A stretch of DNA of 64,000 bases, taken from the NCBI RefSeq assembly GCF_009674775.1, contig NZ_WKKE01000001.1, positions 186,001-250,000 on the forward strand, written 5' to 3'. Position 1 is the first letter of the stretch; each line of letters opens with the position of its first letter. Made by a program: the position numbers and the translations under genes. Positions 50,411 through 58,750 of the stretch are shown one piece after another. The notes under the pieces are model-generated. The model saw nothing but the letters and a program-made list of their open reading frames with translations, searched no databases and had not been told where the DNA came from. This stretch comes from Flavobacterium sp. LC2016-23. Its GTDB lineage: Bacteria > Bacteroidota > Bacteroidia > Flavobacteriales > Flavobacteriaceae.

Positions 50411-50671
50411 ATGGCTCACAAGAAAGGTGTCGGTAGTTCGAAGAATGGTAGAGAATCAGAATCAAAACGTCTAGGCGTTAAGATTTTTGGTGGACAAGCT
50501 GCTATTGCTGGAAACATCATCGTTAGACAAAGAGGTTCAAAACATAATCCAGGTGAAAACGTTTACATCAGTAAAGATCACACACTACACGCAAGAGTAG
50601 CTGGAGTTGTTAAGTTCCAAAAGAAAAGAGATAACAAATCTTATGTATCTATCCTTCCATTCGAAGCATAA
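50411..50671 (+). CDS. rpmA: Large ribosomal subunit protein bL27
   Basis: The 86-residue protein begins [20 protein letters not shown] and continues [20 protein letters not shown], the standard bL27 sequence near the peptidyl-transferase centre. There is no Firmicutes-type cleaved N-terminal extension. It is cotranscribed with rplU. Confidence 0.97.
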   Translation: MAHKKGVGSSKNGRESESKRLGVKIFGGQAAIAGNIIVRQRGSKHNPGENVYISKDHTLHARVAGVVKFQKKRDNKSYVSILPFEA

Positions 50672-50690
50672 TCATTCGATTACTTATTAC

Positions 50691-50722
50691 AAAACCCGTT
50701 CTGAAAAGATCGGGTTTTTTGT
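50691..50722 (+). terminator. Terminator after rpmA
   Basis: AAAACCCG and CGGGTTTT arms with an internal TTCT/AGAT partial pairing, followed by TTGTTT. It lies 19 bases after the stop. Confidence 0.75.
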
Positions 50723-51030
50723 TTATAATTAATTCATGAGTTGTAAATAGTAATTAAATAAGCCTGTATGGCAGATTTAATATGAATTAATATCCAAAGC
50801 CGTTGGAGCGAAAAAAGATATTACCGCAAAGAGCGCTAAGATTTTTATCTAAAATGTATTAGAAAGTAAAAAGTTCGCAAAGCTATGTATTGATTTAGCT
50901 TTGCGAACTTTGCCTTTTATAAATCAGGAATAAAAAGCCTTAGCGTTCCTTGCGGTAAAAATAACTAGTGTCTATGTTTTTCTATCTTTTTCCATAACAT
51001 GTAGTGTTGATCCTTTATTGTCCGTATTTT

Positions 51031-51219
51031 TGACTGCATTAATCTACTCGAATTTTGAAAAAAATACTTGTCCTTTTATTTCTTTTCTGCTCAGGCTTAT
51101 TTGCAAAGGAAATTAACCCTGCGGAACAAATCGTAGCACTAAACCATAGTCAGAAAAAGATTTTATATGAATTTGCCGTTTTACGGAAAGGCGGTGCTGA
51201 TGCTAATGTATATTATTAA
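51031..51219 (+). pseudogene. Possible remnant of a small secreted protein
   Basis: A 62-codon frame opens at TTG 51031. It contains EKILVLLFLFCSGLFAKEIN, a good signal peptide, then a short mature part ending GGADANVYY. A natural start (TTG-AAA-AAA-ATA) would need seven A at 51059-51064 where only six are present, so the original start may have been lost by a one-base deletion. I cannot name a family. It may be a decayed gene. Confidence 0.35.
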
Positions 51220-51276
51220 AAGGGATTTTCTACGTGAGTGAAATGTTGTATTTGGTTTAAGGTATTTTCGATAAAA

Positions 51277-51300
51277 AACCTGTTTCATAATAAGCAGGTT
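51277..51300 (-). terminator. Terminator after the broken minus-strand gene
   Basis: AACCTG and CAGGTT arms with a 12-base loop; on the minus strand the stem is followed by TTTTTATCG. It lies 4 bases beyond the stop at 51304. Confidence 0.65.
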
Positions 51301-51303
51301 GCG

Positions 51304-51759
51304 TTAGTTTTTCGAAATATGCTTTTGGATGTATTTTTCTAAATCTTTTCCCTCGAAAGCTTTATGGTTAATTTCAAAATACACTTCATTTTCATAGCTT
51401 TGCTTTAAAGTAATTGTAATGTTAGTGCCATTTGTTTCTTCAACATAAATGTCAAGCCATTTTTTAGGTCTGATATTTTCGATATATTTTGCTTTTGCAG
51501 AATTTACAATTTTGCAAAAGCAAATAATTTCATTTTTGACCAATGAAATAGAATATTCTTTGTAGAAGTCATAATTGTTTTTATTCCATATCTAGTTTCC
51601 ATCTCCATTATGTATTTTATTTATCATATTTACATTTAGGTTTGCCCTTTCAGAAGTGTCAAAAGAATCTTTTTTATAGTAGAACAGATTAAAAACTGCC
51701 CATATAAAACCTAGGTTTGCAATTACAATTATTAAAATAAGTCTTTTTCTTTTATCCAT
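51304..51759 (-). pseudogene. Unknown membrane-anchored protein split by an in-frame TAG stop
   Basis: Two pieces lie in the same reading frame. The first (51759 down to 51595) starts MDKRKRLILIIVIANLGFIW with one membrane helix and has 55 residues ending HNGDGN. A single TAG follows at 51594-51592. Without it the frame continues for 95 more codons (IWNKNNYDFYKEYSISLV... to KYIQKHISKN), the last 79 of which would otherwise appear as a separate TTG-start gene. Total length would be 151 residues. No family is recognised. A nonsense mutation is the simplest reading; stop readthrough or two separate genes are less likely. The protein is small, cytoplasmic-side anchored and C-terminally beta-rich. 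Confidence 0.7.
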
Positions 51760-51841
51760 TTTTTGTTGGTGAGAATGTATTTGTAATCTCACAAGGAAGT
51801 TTTTTAAATTGGAATTTGGAATTTTTGCTATTGGAATTTTA

Positions 51842-54598
51842 CTATTCAATATCCTTAGTTTCCTCAAGATCCTCTGTTTTTCTTCCCAGCTTTACTTTAG
51901 GGCTGTTCTGTGTTCCGGTAACGGTTAATGGAATTCCGAAGATACCAAGCGGAGGAAGCCCCAAACGCATTTTTAAGTTTAGTTTTCCGTCTAAACTTGT
52001 TGTGCCTTCAATTCTTGGTCGGAAGCCGGCAAACTTAAATTTAAAGCGTTCTACCGTCATGATGTTATTTTTGATGGTCGTTTTAATATCCACTTTTGAT
52101 ACATCCGGATTTTTCATTGCCTCAGAACTCGTTTGTTTGCTTACGGCATTGAACATTTTCAGCCCTCTTACTTTGACATCTTTCACAGAAAGTGTTCCGC
52201 CGCCCACAAGAGAAGGATAAACGGGTTCCATATTTCCGGTTAATCTTCCTTTAAGCTGATAATCCAGCGAAACTATTCCCTGTGCTTTTTCTGCGGCACT
52301 CGCCATTTTTCGAAACACTTCAATTTCATTATAGGCCCTCTTAATATCAAAATCAGTCGCTTTAATTCCATAGTCGAAGTTGGCTTTTTGAGGAGTTACA
52401 GCCTGATAATTCGCATTCATGGTCACCTTGCAGCCGATTAAATTAAAACCGGTATTTTGCATGCTCAGTTTTCCTTTTTTCATTTTTAAATTCCCGGTTG
52501 CATTTTGAAGATTTAGTTTGTCAAAATTTACTTTTTGCGCATTCGCCAATAATTGCAGATCCAGATTAGCCGGAATTATAATCACACCTGTTTCTTTTGC
52601 CCCGGTTTTTGGTGCTTCGGTTTTTGTTGGCGCTGCTGTTACAGTCGTATTGGTAGCTGTATTGGACATAAATTCGTCCACATTGATATAGCGTGCTGAA
52701 ACTTTAAAAGAACCTCTTAAAACGCCCGTGTTGGTGGTTACGAAGTTAAAAACGTTTTGCATATACCCGTTCATTGTAAAATCAGATTGTCCGTAAGCTG
52801 CCAAAAAGTTGTTGAACGACATCTTATCCTGGTTGATTTTAAAGATCCCTTCTTTGATCACAAACTTTTTAGGCAAGTATTCAGAAGCGATCCCGATATT
52901 TCTGAGTTCAAGCGTTCCCTTGTTGTATAGTTTGCTGTAATTGCCTTTTTCAGCATCACTTTGTTTGCCTTTCAAAACCAGATCAGCTTTTACAAAACCA
53001 TCCAGGTCAAGTCCTTTCTGCGAAAATACTTTGTATATTTTATTAACATCCAGTTCGCCATTTGCTTTGATGTCATAATTTAAATCATCAAAATCACTCA
53101 GGTCAGCCTGCACAAAAACAGGTTTTCCTTCAAAAGTAAACTGGGCAGGTTTTAGATTGACTTTTAAATCCCGGAAAGTTCCTTTCTGATTTTCAATTTT
53201 AGATTTTACTACAATATTGGTAATCGGATTTGGATAGTATTTTGTTTTTAAATACCCGTTAGTCAAATCAATTACTCCTTTTGTGACGGGGAAAAGTTTA
53301 TGCTTCTGATCAAATTTACCGTCGGCTTTAACGTCGCTTACTAAAATTCCTTTCAATTCTAAATCAGGAATTCCCAATGCTTTGTTTAATTTTTCAAGAT
53401 TAATCCGGGCTTTAAATTCGGCATTGATGTCCGGCGTCTTCATGCCTTTCATGTAGAACTTCGACTTTAGGTAATCTTTATTAATGTTTAAAGATAAATT
53501 TTTGGCCTCAACAATTAAAAGGTCCGGATTTAGGGAAGGTACTTTTGTTTTGATGTCTAAATTCAGGTTCGAAACAGGGAAGGCACTTTTGTTATAATTC
53601 ACAAATCCGTTGTCTAGTTTTAAATCTAAATTCAAATCAGGGGCAATATTTTGTGAAGCGATATAATTTCCTTTTACGGTTAAAAGTAAATTGGTATTTC
53701 CTTTTAATTCGGTTTTGGAAAGCCAGGTGATATACTTGGGCGGAAAAGCAGTAAAAACATCATACAGCTTACTATTGTCGGATTTCAGTACAAGATTCAT
53801 GTTATAGCCGTCTTTCAGGAAATCGAATTTTCCTTTAAAATCGACTAAAAGTTGATTGATTTTCAGGTTGTTTTGCTCAAAAACGAACGATAATGAGTTT
53901 ACATTTACTTTGGTAATCAGATCCGCATCAATCTGTTTGTTCATCAAATAAGGCTCGTTGTCGTAAACGATATTTAATTTTTCAATTTTTGCTTTGGAAT
54001 ACAAATCAAAAACAGCTTTGTCCAGATTTCCTTTTCCTAAGTAATTAAAACCCAAAGCATCAAAATGAATCCTTGTGGACTGATCGTCATAAATAATTTT
54101 ACTGTTCAGAATCTCGATTCGTTCCAGTTTCAATGCCGTATCCGTACTGTCTTTCGATTCAGAAGCCTGTGCTGTTGATTTGTAGATGTTATAATTCGCT
54201 TCTCCATTCGAATTTACTTTTACATTAATAAACGAATCAGATAAATAAATCTGGTCTATTTTTACCGATTTGCTAAAGATTAAACTCGCTACATCTATTC
54301 CGAAAGAAACTTCTTTGGCCGTGATAAATTTTTCGTTTTTGTATGGTGCCGATCCGTTTAACTTTAAGTCGTTTAAAGTTAAGGTCAGGGAAGGGAAATG
54401 GCGAAAAAAGGATACCGAAACATCCGAATAATTCAATTCGGCACTCAGTCTCTCATTTGCCGTTTTTTTGATCTGTTCTTTGATCTGATCAGCAAAAAGT
54501 ATTGGGGTTAAAAACAATAATCCTAAAATAACAACAAACGTTATTCCGACGTATTTCATTATTTTAAATACGATCGATCTGGACTTATTTTTTTGCAT
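51842..54598 (-). CDS. AsmA family protein
   Basis: The 918-residue inner-membrane-anchored protein has one N-terminal helix (MKYVGITFVVILGLLFLTPI) and then AsmA repeats. ANERLSAELNYSDVSVSFFRHFPSLTLTLNDLKLNG is the AsmA N-terminal signature, and the C-terminal domain includes ISTTIKNNIMTVERFKFKFAGFRPRIEG-like sequence and LNLKMRLGLPPLGIFGIPLTV. AsmA-like proteins bridge inner and outer membranes and help deliver phospholipids or outer-membrane proteins; role here inferred. It is monocistronic. Confidence 0.92.
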   Translation of the reverse strand: MQKNKSRSIVFKIMKYVGITFVVILGLLFLTPILFADQIKEQIKKTANERLSAELNYSDVSVSFFRHFPSLTLTLNDLKLNGSAPYKNEKFITAKEVSFGIDVASLIFSKSVKIDQIYLSDSFINVKVNSNGEANYNIYKSTAQASESKDSTDTALKLERIEILNSKIIYDDQSTRIHFDALGFNYLGKGNLDKAVFDLYSKAKIEKLNIVYDNEPYLMNKQIDADLITKVNVNSLSFVFEQNNLKINQLLVDFKGKFDFLKDGYNMNLVLKSDNSKLYDVFTAFPPKYITWLSKTELKGNTNLLLTVKGNYIASQNIAPDLNLDLKLDNGFVNYNKSAFPVSNLNLDIKTKVPSLNPDLLIVEAKNLSLNINKDYLKSKFYMKGMKTPDINAEFKARINLEKLNKALGIPDLELKGILVSDVKADGKFDQKHKLFPVTKGVIDLTNGYLKTKYYPNPITNIVVKSKIENQKGTFRDLKVNLKPAQFTFEGKPVFVQADLSDFDDLNYDIKANGELDVNKIYKVFSQKGLDLDGFVKADLVLKGKQSDAEKGNYSKLYNKGTLELRNIGIASEYLPKKFVIKEGIFKINQDKMSFNNFLAAYGQSDFTMNGYMQNVFNFVTTNTGVLRGSFKVSARYINVDEFMSNTATNTTVTAAPTKTEAPKTGAKETGVIIIPANLDLQLLANAQKVNFDKLNLQNATGNLKMKKGKLSMQNTGFNLIGCKVTMNANYQAVTPQKANFDYGIKATDFDIKRAYNEIEVFRKMASAAEKAQGIVSLDYQLKGRLTGNMEPVYPSLVGGGTLSVKDVKVRGLKMFNAVSKQTSSEAMKNPDVSKVDIKTTIKNNIMTVERFKFKFAGFRPRIEGTTSLDGKLNLKMRLGLPPLGIFGIPLTVTGTQNSPKVKLGRKTEDLEETKDIE

Positions 54599-54651
54599 AA
54601 CAAAAATTGTTAGGATTAAATTTTATAAAAAAGATAGTAAAAACGAATGAA

Positions 54652-55233
54652 TTATCCGTGAACGGTCTCACTCTTACCGTAATTGGTAATAATGGAACCT
54701 TCGAACTCAATCCATTCTTTCCAGCGCTTATCAATATCTATATTGTCTTTATATTTTCGTGCAAATCCTAAAAAAGTAGTGTAGTGGCCTGCTTCAGAGA
54801 TCATCAGGTCACGATAAAATGTTGCCAGTTCTTCATCTTTTATGTTTTCAGAAAGGACTTTAAAACGCTCACAGCTTCTGGCTTCGATCATGGCTGAAAA
54901 CAAGAGACGGTCACAAAGGGCATCTTTACGGCTTCCGTCTTTTTTCATGAATTTAAAAAGCTCATTTACATAATGATCTTTTCTTTCACGCCCCAATGTC
55001 AGGCCTCTTTTTTTGATTAGGTCGTGTACCATTTGCAAGTGCTCTAATTCTTCTCTGGCAATAACCAGCATTTCGGTTACCAATTCCTCTAATTCAGAGT
55101 TGTACGTAACTAAACTGATGGCATTCGAAGCGGCTTTTTGCTCACACCAGGCATGGTCGGTCAGAATTTCTTCGATATTCGACTCAACGATATTTACCCA
55201 GCGGGGGTCTGTGGCTAATTTTAATCCTAGCAT
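54652..55233 (-). CDS. miaE: tRNA-(ms2io6A)-hydroxylase
   Basis: Hydroxylates the isopentenyl group of ms2i6A37 in tRNA using O2 and a diiron centre. The 193-residue protein shows the four-helix diiron ligands as ILTDHAWCEQKAAS, REELEHLQMVHDL, SAMIEARSCERFKVLSE and SEAGHYTTFLGFAR. Length and motif order match MiaE of Pseudomonas and Salmonella. It has a TAATTTTG box on the minus strand at 55266-55259 and is divergent from the glycosyltransferase gene. Confidence 0.95.
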   Translation of the reverse strand: MLGLKLATDPRWVNIVESNIEEILTDHAWCEQKAASNAISLVTYNSELEELVTEMLVIAREELEHLQMVHDLIKKRGLTLGRERKDHYVNELFKFMKKDGSRKDALCDRLLFSAMIEARSCERFKVLSENIKDEELATFYRDLMISEAGHYTTFLGFARKYKDNIDIDKRWKEWIEFEGSIITNYGKSETVHG

Positions 55234-55347
55234 AATTTTATTGAAAAATTGAATACTGCAAAATTAGTGTTTTTTACAACCGAAAATCAGGAAATAACGT
55301 GTTATTGCGCTCAAAAAAGCATTATTTTGCAGGTTCAAAGAATTAAA

Positions 55348-56592
55348 ATGAGTCAAATAAAAAAACTTTTAATTATAGGTTTTGTGTGGCCGGAACCCAA
55401 TTCGTCTGCGGCGGGCGGCAGAATGATGCAGCTGATTTCTATTTTTAAACAAAATGGATTTGAAATTACATTTGCCAGTGCGGCCCTTGACAGCGATTTT
55501 ATGGTGGATCTGGCTTCTTTTGGAATTGAAAAAAAATCCATTGCACTCAATAATGCCAGTTTTGATGATTTTGTTATCGAATTAAATCCGGACGTGGTTT
55601 TATTTGATCGTTTTATGATTGAAGAACAATTTGGATGGAGGGTTTCTGAAAGCTGCCCGAAAGCCATACGATTACTGGATACCGAAGATTTGCATTGCCT
55701 AAGAGCAGCCAGGCAAAAGGCTTTTAAGGAAAACAGAACTTTTGAATTGAATGATCTTTTGTCTGAAGAGGTGGCAAAACGCGAAATCGCCAGTATTCTC
55801 AGATGTGACATATCGTTTATCATTTCTGAATTCGAGATGAAAATTTTGAACGAGGTATTTAAAATTGACCCGAAAATATTGTTTTATCTTCCTTTTCTGG
55901 TAGATAAAATGAAAGAAAACGAACTTGCTAATTTATCTTTATTCGAAGATCGCGAGCATTTTGTTTTTATTGGAAATTTTCTCCACGAACCAAACTGGAA
56001 TACGGTTCAGCATCTGAAAGAAACTATTTGGCCTCTCATAAAAAAAGATTTTCCGGAAGCCGTTTTACAGGTTTACGGTGCCTATCCGTCTCAAAAAGTG
56101 TTGCAGCTGCATCAGCCCAAAAGTGGCTTTTTTATCATGGGAAGGGCTGCTGACGCTAACGAAGTGGTAAAAAAGGCCAGAGTGGTTCTGGCACCCATTC
56201 GTTTTGGAGCGGGTTTAAAAGGAAAATTACTGGAAGCCATGCAATGCGGAACGCCAAGTGTAACAACAGAAGCAGGGGCAGAGGCGATGCATGCAGATTT
56301 GCCTTGGAATGGATTTATTGTAAACGATACAGCGCTTTTTGCAAAACAAGCGATCGAATTATACAACGATGAAACACTTTGGAAACAAGCACAGCAAAAC
56401 GGTATCACGATTATAAATCAATGTTATCAAAAAAAACAATTTGATTTTGCATTAATTACTGAAATCAATGCCCTGATGACTGACTTGGCAAATCACCGCC
56501 TTCATAATTTTATGGGAAGCCTGCTGCAGCATCATACTTTAAAAAGTACCAAATACATGGCAAAATGGATTGAAGCAAAGAATAAAAACTAA
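55348..56592 (+). CDS. Group 1/GT4-like glycosyltransferase
   Basis: The protein has 414 residues from the ATG at 55348, which begins MSQIKKLLIIGFVWPEPNSS; an in-frame ATG at 55249 lies in the divergent promoter region. The N-terminal Rossmann half has AGGRMMQLISIFKQNG, and the C-terminal half has FVFIGNFLHEPNWNT, a GRAADANEVVKKARVVLAPIRFGAGLKGKLLEAMQCGTP run with the nucleotide-sugar site (E-x7-E like EAMQCGTP). Donor and acceptor sugars are not readable. It stands alone, not in a visible polysaccharide cluster. Its stop overlaps the AraC stop region by 4 bases (convergent). Confidence 0.85.
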   Translation: MSQIKKLLIIGFVWPEPNSSAAGGRMMQLISIFKQNGFEITFASAALDSDFMVDLASFGIEKKSIALNNASFDDFVIELNPDVVLFDRFMIEEQFGWRVSESCPKAIRLLDTEDLHCLRAARQKAFKENRTFELNDLLSEEVAKREIASILRCDISFIISEFEMKILNEVFKIDPKILFYLPFLVDKMKENELANLSLFEDREHFVFIGNFLHEPNWNTVQHLKETIWPLIKKDFPEAVLQVYGAYPSQKVLQLHQPKSGFFIMGRAADANEVVKKARVVLAPIRFGAGLKGKLLEAMQCGTPSVTTEAGAEAMHADLPWNGFIVNDTALFAKQAIELYNDETLWKQAQQNGITIINQCYQKKQFDFALITEINALMTDLANHRLHNFMGSLLQHHTLKSTKYMAKWIEAKNKN

Positions 56593-57464
56593 ACCATTCT
56601 TCCAAATCCTACCGTTTCACGAAATAATTGTGGCGAAACATCGGCATTGGTTTTAAAAAAGCGGCTGAAATAATGTTCATCATCATAACCTAACTGGTAG
56701 GCAATCTCCTTTACGGTTTTATTGGTCATATACAATTCTCTTTTGGCTTCAATGATTATTCTTTCGGCGATAAGATCTGTAAGTGTTTTGTTGAAATAAT
56801 TTTTAGATAATCTGGCTAAAGCTTTGGGTGAAATGTTAAGCATTTCAGCATAATGCACAGCAGAATGCTTGGTTTTGAAATGGTCTTCAATTGCATCTTT
56901 AAGATTCTGAAGGATAAAAGGTTCTTTGGAATCCGGTGTTGTTTTTAATTCTTCCAGTTGTTCTCTTTTCAGGCGGGAAGCGGTAATAAGGAATATTTTC
57001 AGATATGAAATCAACAATTCGTATTGCGCTAGTTCTTCATTTTGAATTTCTGTTTTCATCTGATCAATAACCATTTGGAAGGTTATTTTGGCCTGATCAG
57101 TTATACGCGTAAAAGGAGGCTGATACACATTATTAAACAGGACGCCATTGCAGGAAACTTCTTTCTGATGCATGTGAATACAATAAAAATCAGGATGAAA
57201 ATGAATGGCAATTCCCTGAATGTCTTCCTTCGTGCAAATCATAAACGGCTGATAAGGCGAAAAAGCAAGTAATGAATCTTCTTCAAAATGATGTTCGGCA
57301 AAATCCGCTTTTACTTTTCCGTTACCTTTGGTAATCCAGATTAAAGAAAAATAATTGTTGCGCTGTAAATGATCAAAATGGCTGTTGTCATCAAACGAAA
57401 GGAGCTTGAATGCCAGATTGCCATTTTGAGGATTTATTAAAGTGAAAACATTCTGATGGATCAT
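56589..57464 (-). CDS. AraC family transcriptional regulator
   Basis: The protein has 291 residues. A cupin-like N-terminal sensing domain (SFDDNSHFDHLQRNNYFSLIW.. GNGKVKADFAEHHFEED) is followed by the AraC DNA-binding domain (HYAEMLNISPKALARLSKNYF; IKRELYMTNK.. VKEIAYQLGYDDEHYFSRFFKT). Third gene of an operon with the NTF2-like and AhpD-like proteins, so it probably controls that operon in response to a small molecule. The inducer is unknown. Confidence 0.92.
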   Translation of the reverse strand: MIHQNVFTLINPQNGNLAFKLLSFDDNSHFDHLQRNNYFSLIWITKGNGKVKADFAEHHFEEDSLLAFSPYQPFMICTKEDIQGIAIHFHPDFYCIHMHQKEVSCNGVLFNNVYQPPFTRITDQAKITFQMVIDQMKTEIQNEELAQYELLISYLKIFLITASRLKREQLEELKTTPDSKEPFILQNLKDAIEDHFKTKHSAVHYAEMLNISPKALARLSKNYFNKTLTDLIAERIIIEAKRELYMTNKTVKEIAYQLGYDDEHYFSRFFKTNADVSPQLFRETVGFGRMV

Positions 57465-57476
57465 GAAATCAATGTT

Positions 57477-57890
57477 TTATAGTGTACGGTCAGATTCTTC
57501 TATAGCCAGATCGTTAATACTGGCATATCGTTTTTGCATATAGCCATTTTTATCAAATTCCCAAAGTTCATTTCCATAACTTCGGAACCATTGCCCGGAA
57601 TGATCCTGCCATTCGTATTCAAATCGAACAGCCATTCTGTTTTCCTTAAAGCCCCACAGCTCTTTTTTGAGTTTGTAATGCAGTTCCTTCTGCCATTTTT
57701 TGGTTAAAAAATCTTTTACTTCCTCACGGCCGTTAATAAAATCAGTTCTGTTTCTCCATTCCGTATCGATTGTATACGCCAGGGCTACTTTTTCAGGATC
57801 TTTTGTGTTCCATGCATCTTCTGCAATTTGTACTTTTTGCAGTGCAGTTTCCATCGTAAATGGCGGTAAAGGATGTCTTGGTGTTTCCAT
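57477..57890 (-). CDS. DUF1348 / NTF2-like (nuclear transport factor 2) protein
   Basis: The 137-residue SnoaL/NTF2-fold protein has the DUF1348 signatures [43 protein letters not shown] and [20 protein letters not shown] with the conserved W-x-x-R. These proteins are small, cytoplasmic and of unknown or stress-linked function. Second gene of a three-gene operon; 67 bases from the AhpD-like gene and 12 bases before the regulator. Confidence 0.85.
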   Translation of the reverse strand: METPRHPLPPFTMETALQKVQIAEDAWNTKDPEKVALAYTIDTEWRNRTDFINGREEVKDFLTKKWQKELHYKLKKELWGFKENRMAVRFEYEWQDHSGQWFRSYGNELWEFDKNGYMQKRYASINDLAIEESDRTL

Positions 57891-57957
57891 GATTTTTTTA
57901 TACTAAGATAGTCATGAAATGAATCATGACTATCTTTAGGGATTATTATTTTTGAAA

Positions 57958-58509
57958 TTAGTTTTGCAATTCTAAACTTTGAACTGCCGGGAAATCAATT
58001 TCTGTATTGGCCGTATTGTTGAAATAGTTGGTCAGGATGTTCAAAGCTACGTGTCCGACAGTTTCAGCTAATTCAGCGTCAGAAACTCCCGCATTTTTTA
58101 CTTTGTTTACATCTTCATCATTTACTAAACCATTTTTGCTGACCAGAGTTTTGGCAAATTGTAGTATCGCTTCCGTTTTTGCATCTGTTGAATTTCCTGT
58201 TCTTGCAGCGTGTAAAACAGCTGGATCAGCTTTTACTAATTTTTCTCCGATAAAAGTGTGAGCTGCCAAACAGTAATCACAAGCGTTTTCTTCTGAAATG
58301 GCTAAAGCTAAAAGTTCGCCGGTTTTTGCACTTAGTTTACCGTGGCTCAAAGCGCCGCTTAAATTTAAATAACCTTCCAGTACTGCGGGAGAATTCCCCA
58401 TTGTTCGCATCATGTTGGGAACAACTCCTAATTTAGCCTGTACGGCATTGAATAAATCTTTTGTTTTACCTGTTACTTCTTCTGGTTTTAATGCTGTTAA
58501 TCGTGTCAT
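57958..58509 (-). CDS. Carboxymuconolactone decarboxylase / AhpD-like peroxidase-fold protein
   Basis: The 183-residue protein has the AhpD redox motif ENACDYCLAAHTFIG: C-x2-C with the histidine three residues later, typical of the alkylhydroperoxidase AhpD core. PNMMRTMGNSPAVLEGYLNLSGAL is the usual CMD N-terminal part. It is likely to reduce peroxides or dispose of reactive small molecules. It heads the operon with the NTF2-like protein and AraC regulator. Confidence 0.9.
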   Translation of the reverse strand: MTRLTALKPEEVTGKTKDLFNAVQAKLGVVPNMMRTMGNSPAVLEGYLNLSGALSHGKLSAKTGELLALAISEENACDYCLAAHTFIGEKLVKADPAVLHAARTGNSTDAKTEAILQFAKTLVSKNGLVNDEDVNKVKNAGVSDAELAETVGHVALNILTNYFNNTANTEIDFPAVQSLELQN

Positions 58510-58643
58510 CTTATTTTGTTTTTAATGTTATTATGAGTTGTTGTCTTTTGACATTACAAAGATGCGACGATTGCCGTTTTCAGAACATGGAGAATGTACG
58601 CTATGTGATGGACAATTTTCCCTGAGGCATTTTTTATAAAAAA

Positions 58644-58674
58644 AATCCCCGGTCACGAGATGTAACCGGGGATT
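58644..58674 (-). terminator. Terminator after the M1 aminopeptidase gene
   Basis: AATCCCCGGT and ACCGGGGATT arms with an 11-base loop, followed on the minus strand by eight T. It is 77 bases past the stop. Confidence 0.88.
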
Positions 58675-58688
58675 AGAAATTTTAGTGT

Positions 58689-58750
58689 TCAGTCTCAGTC
58701 TCAGTCTTCAGCTTGCAGTTTCACTGAAGACTGAGACTGAAAACTGAAAA
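58689..58750. repeat. Inverted 'cagtctcagtcttcag' repeat
   Basis: AGTCTCAGTCTTCAG and CTGAAGACTGAGACT pair across a 12-base loop. Relatives of the 'gactgagactga' word occur at 15020-15050 and 40690-40710. Confidence 0.6.

Larger units (their letters stand above)
50672..51303. other. 632-base interval: terminator, hairpin repeats, truncated small ORF
   Basis: After the rpmA terminator come two nested inverted repeats: outer TTACCGCAAAGAGCGCTAAG against CCTTAGCGTTCCTTGCGGTAA (about 50820-50960) and inner AGTTCGCAAAGCTA against TAGCTTTGCGAACT (about 50870-50908). Then comes the small ORF at 51031 and a minus-strand terminator at 51277. Confidence 0.65.

Noticed and set aside
50141..50412. Two antisense frames opposite the rplU tail
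   Set aside because: Their Phe/Cys/Ser- or Ala-rich sequences are the complement of the Ala/Lys repeat tail, not a gene.
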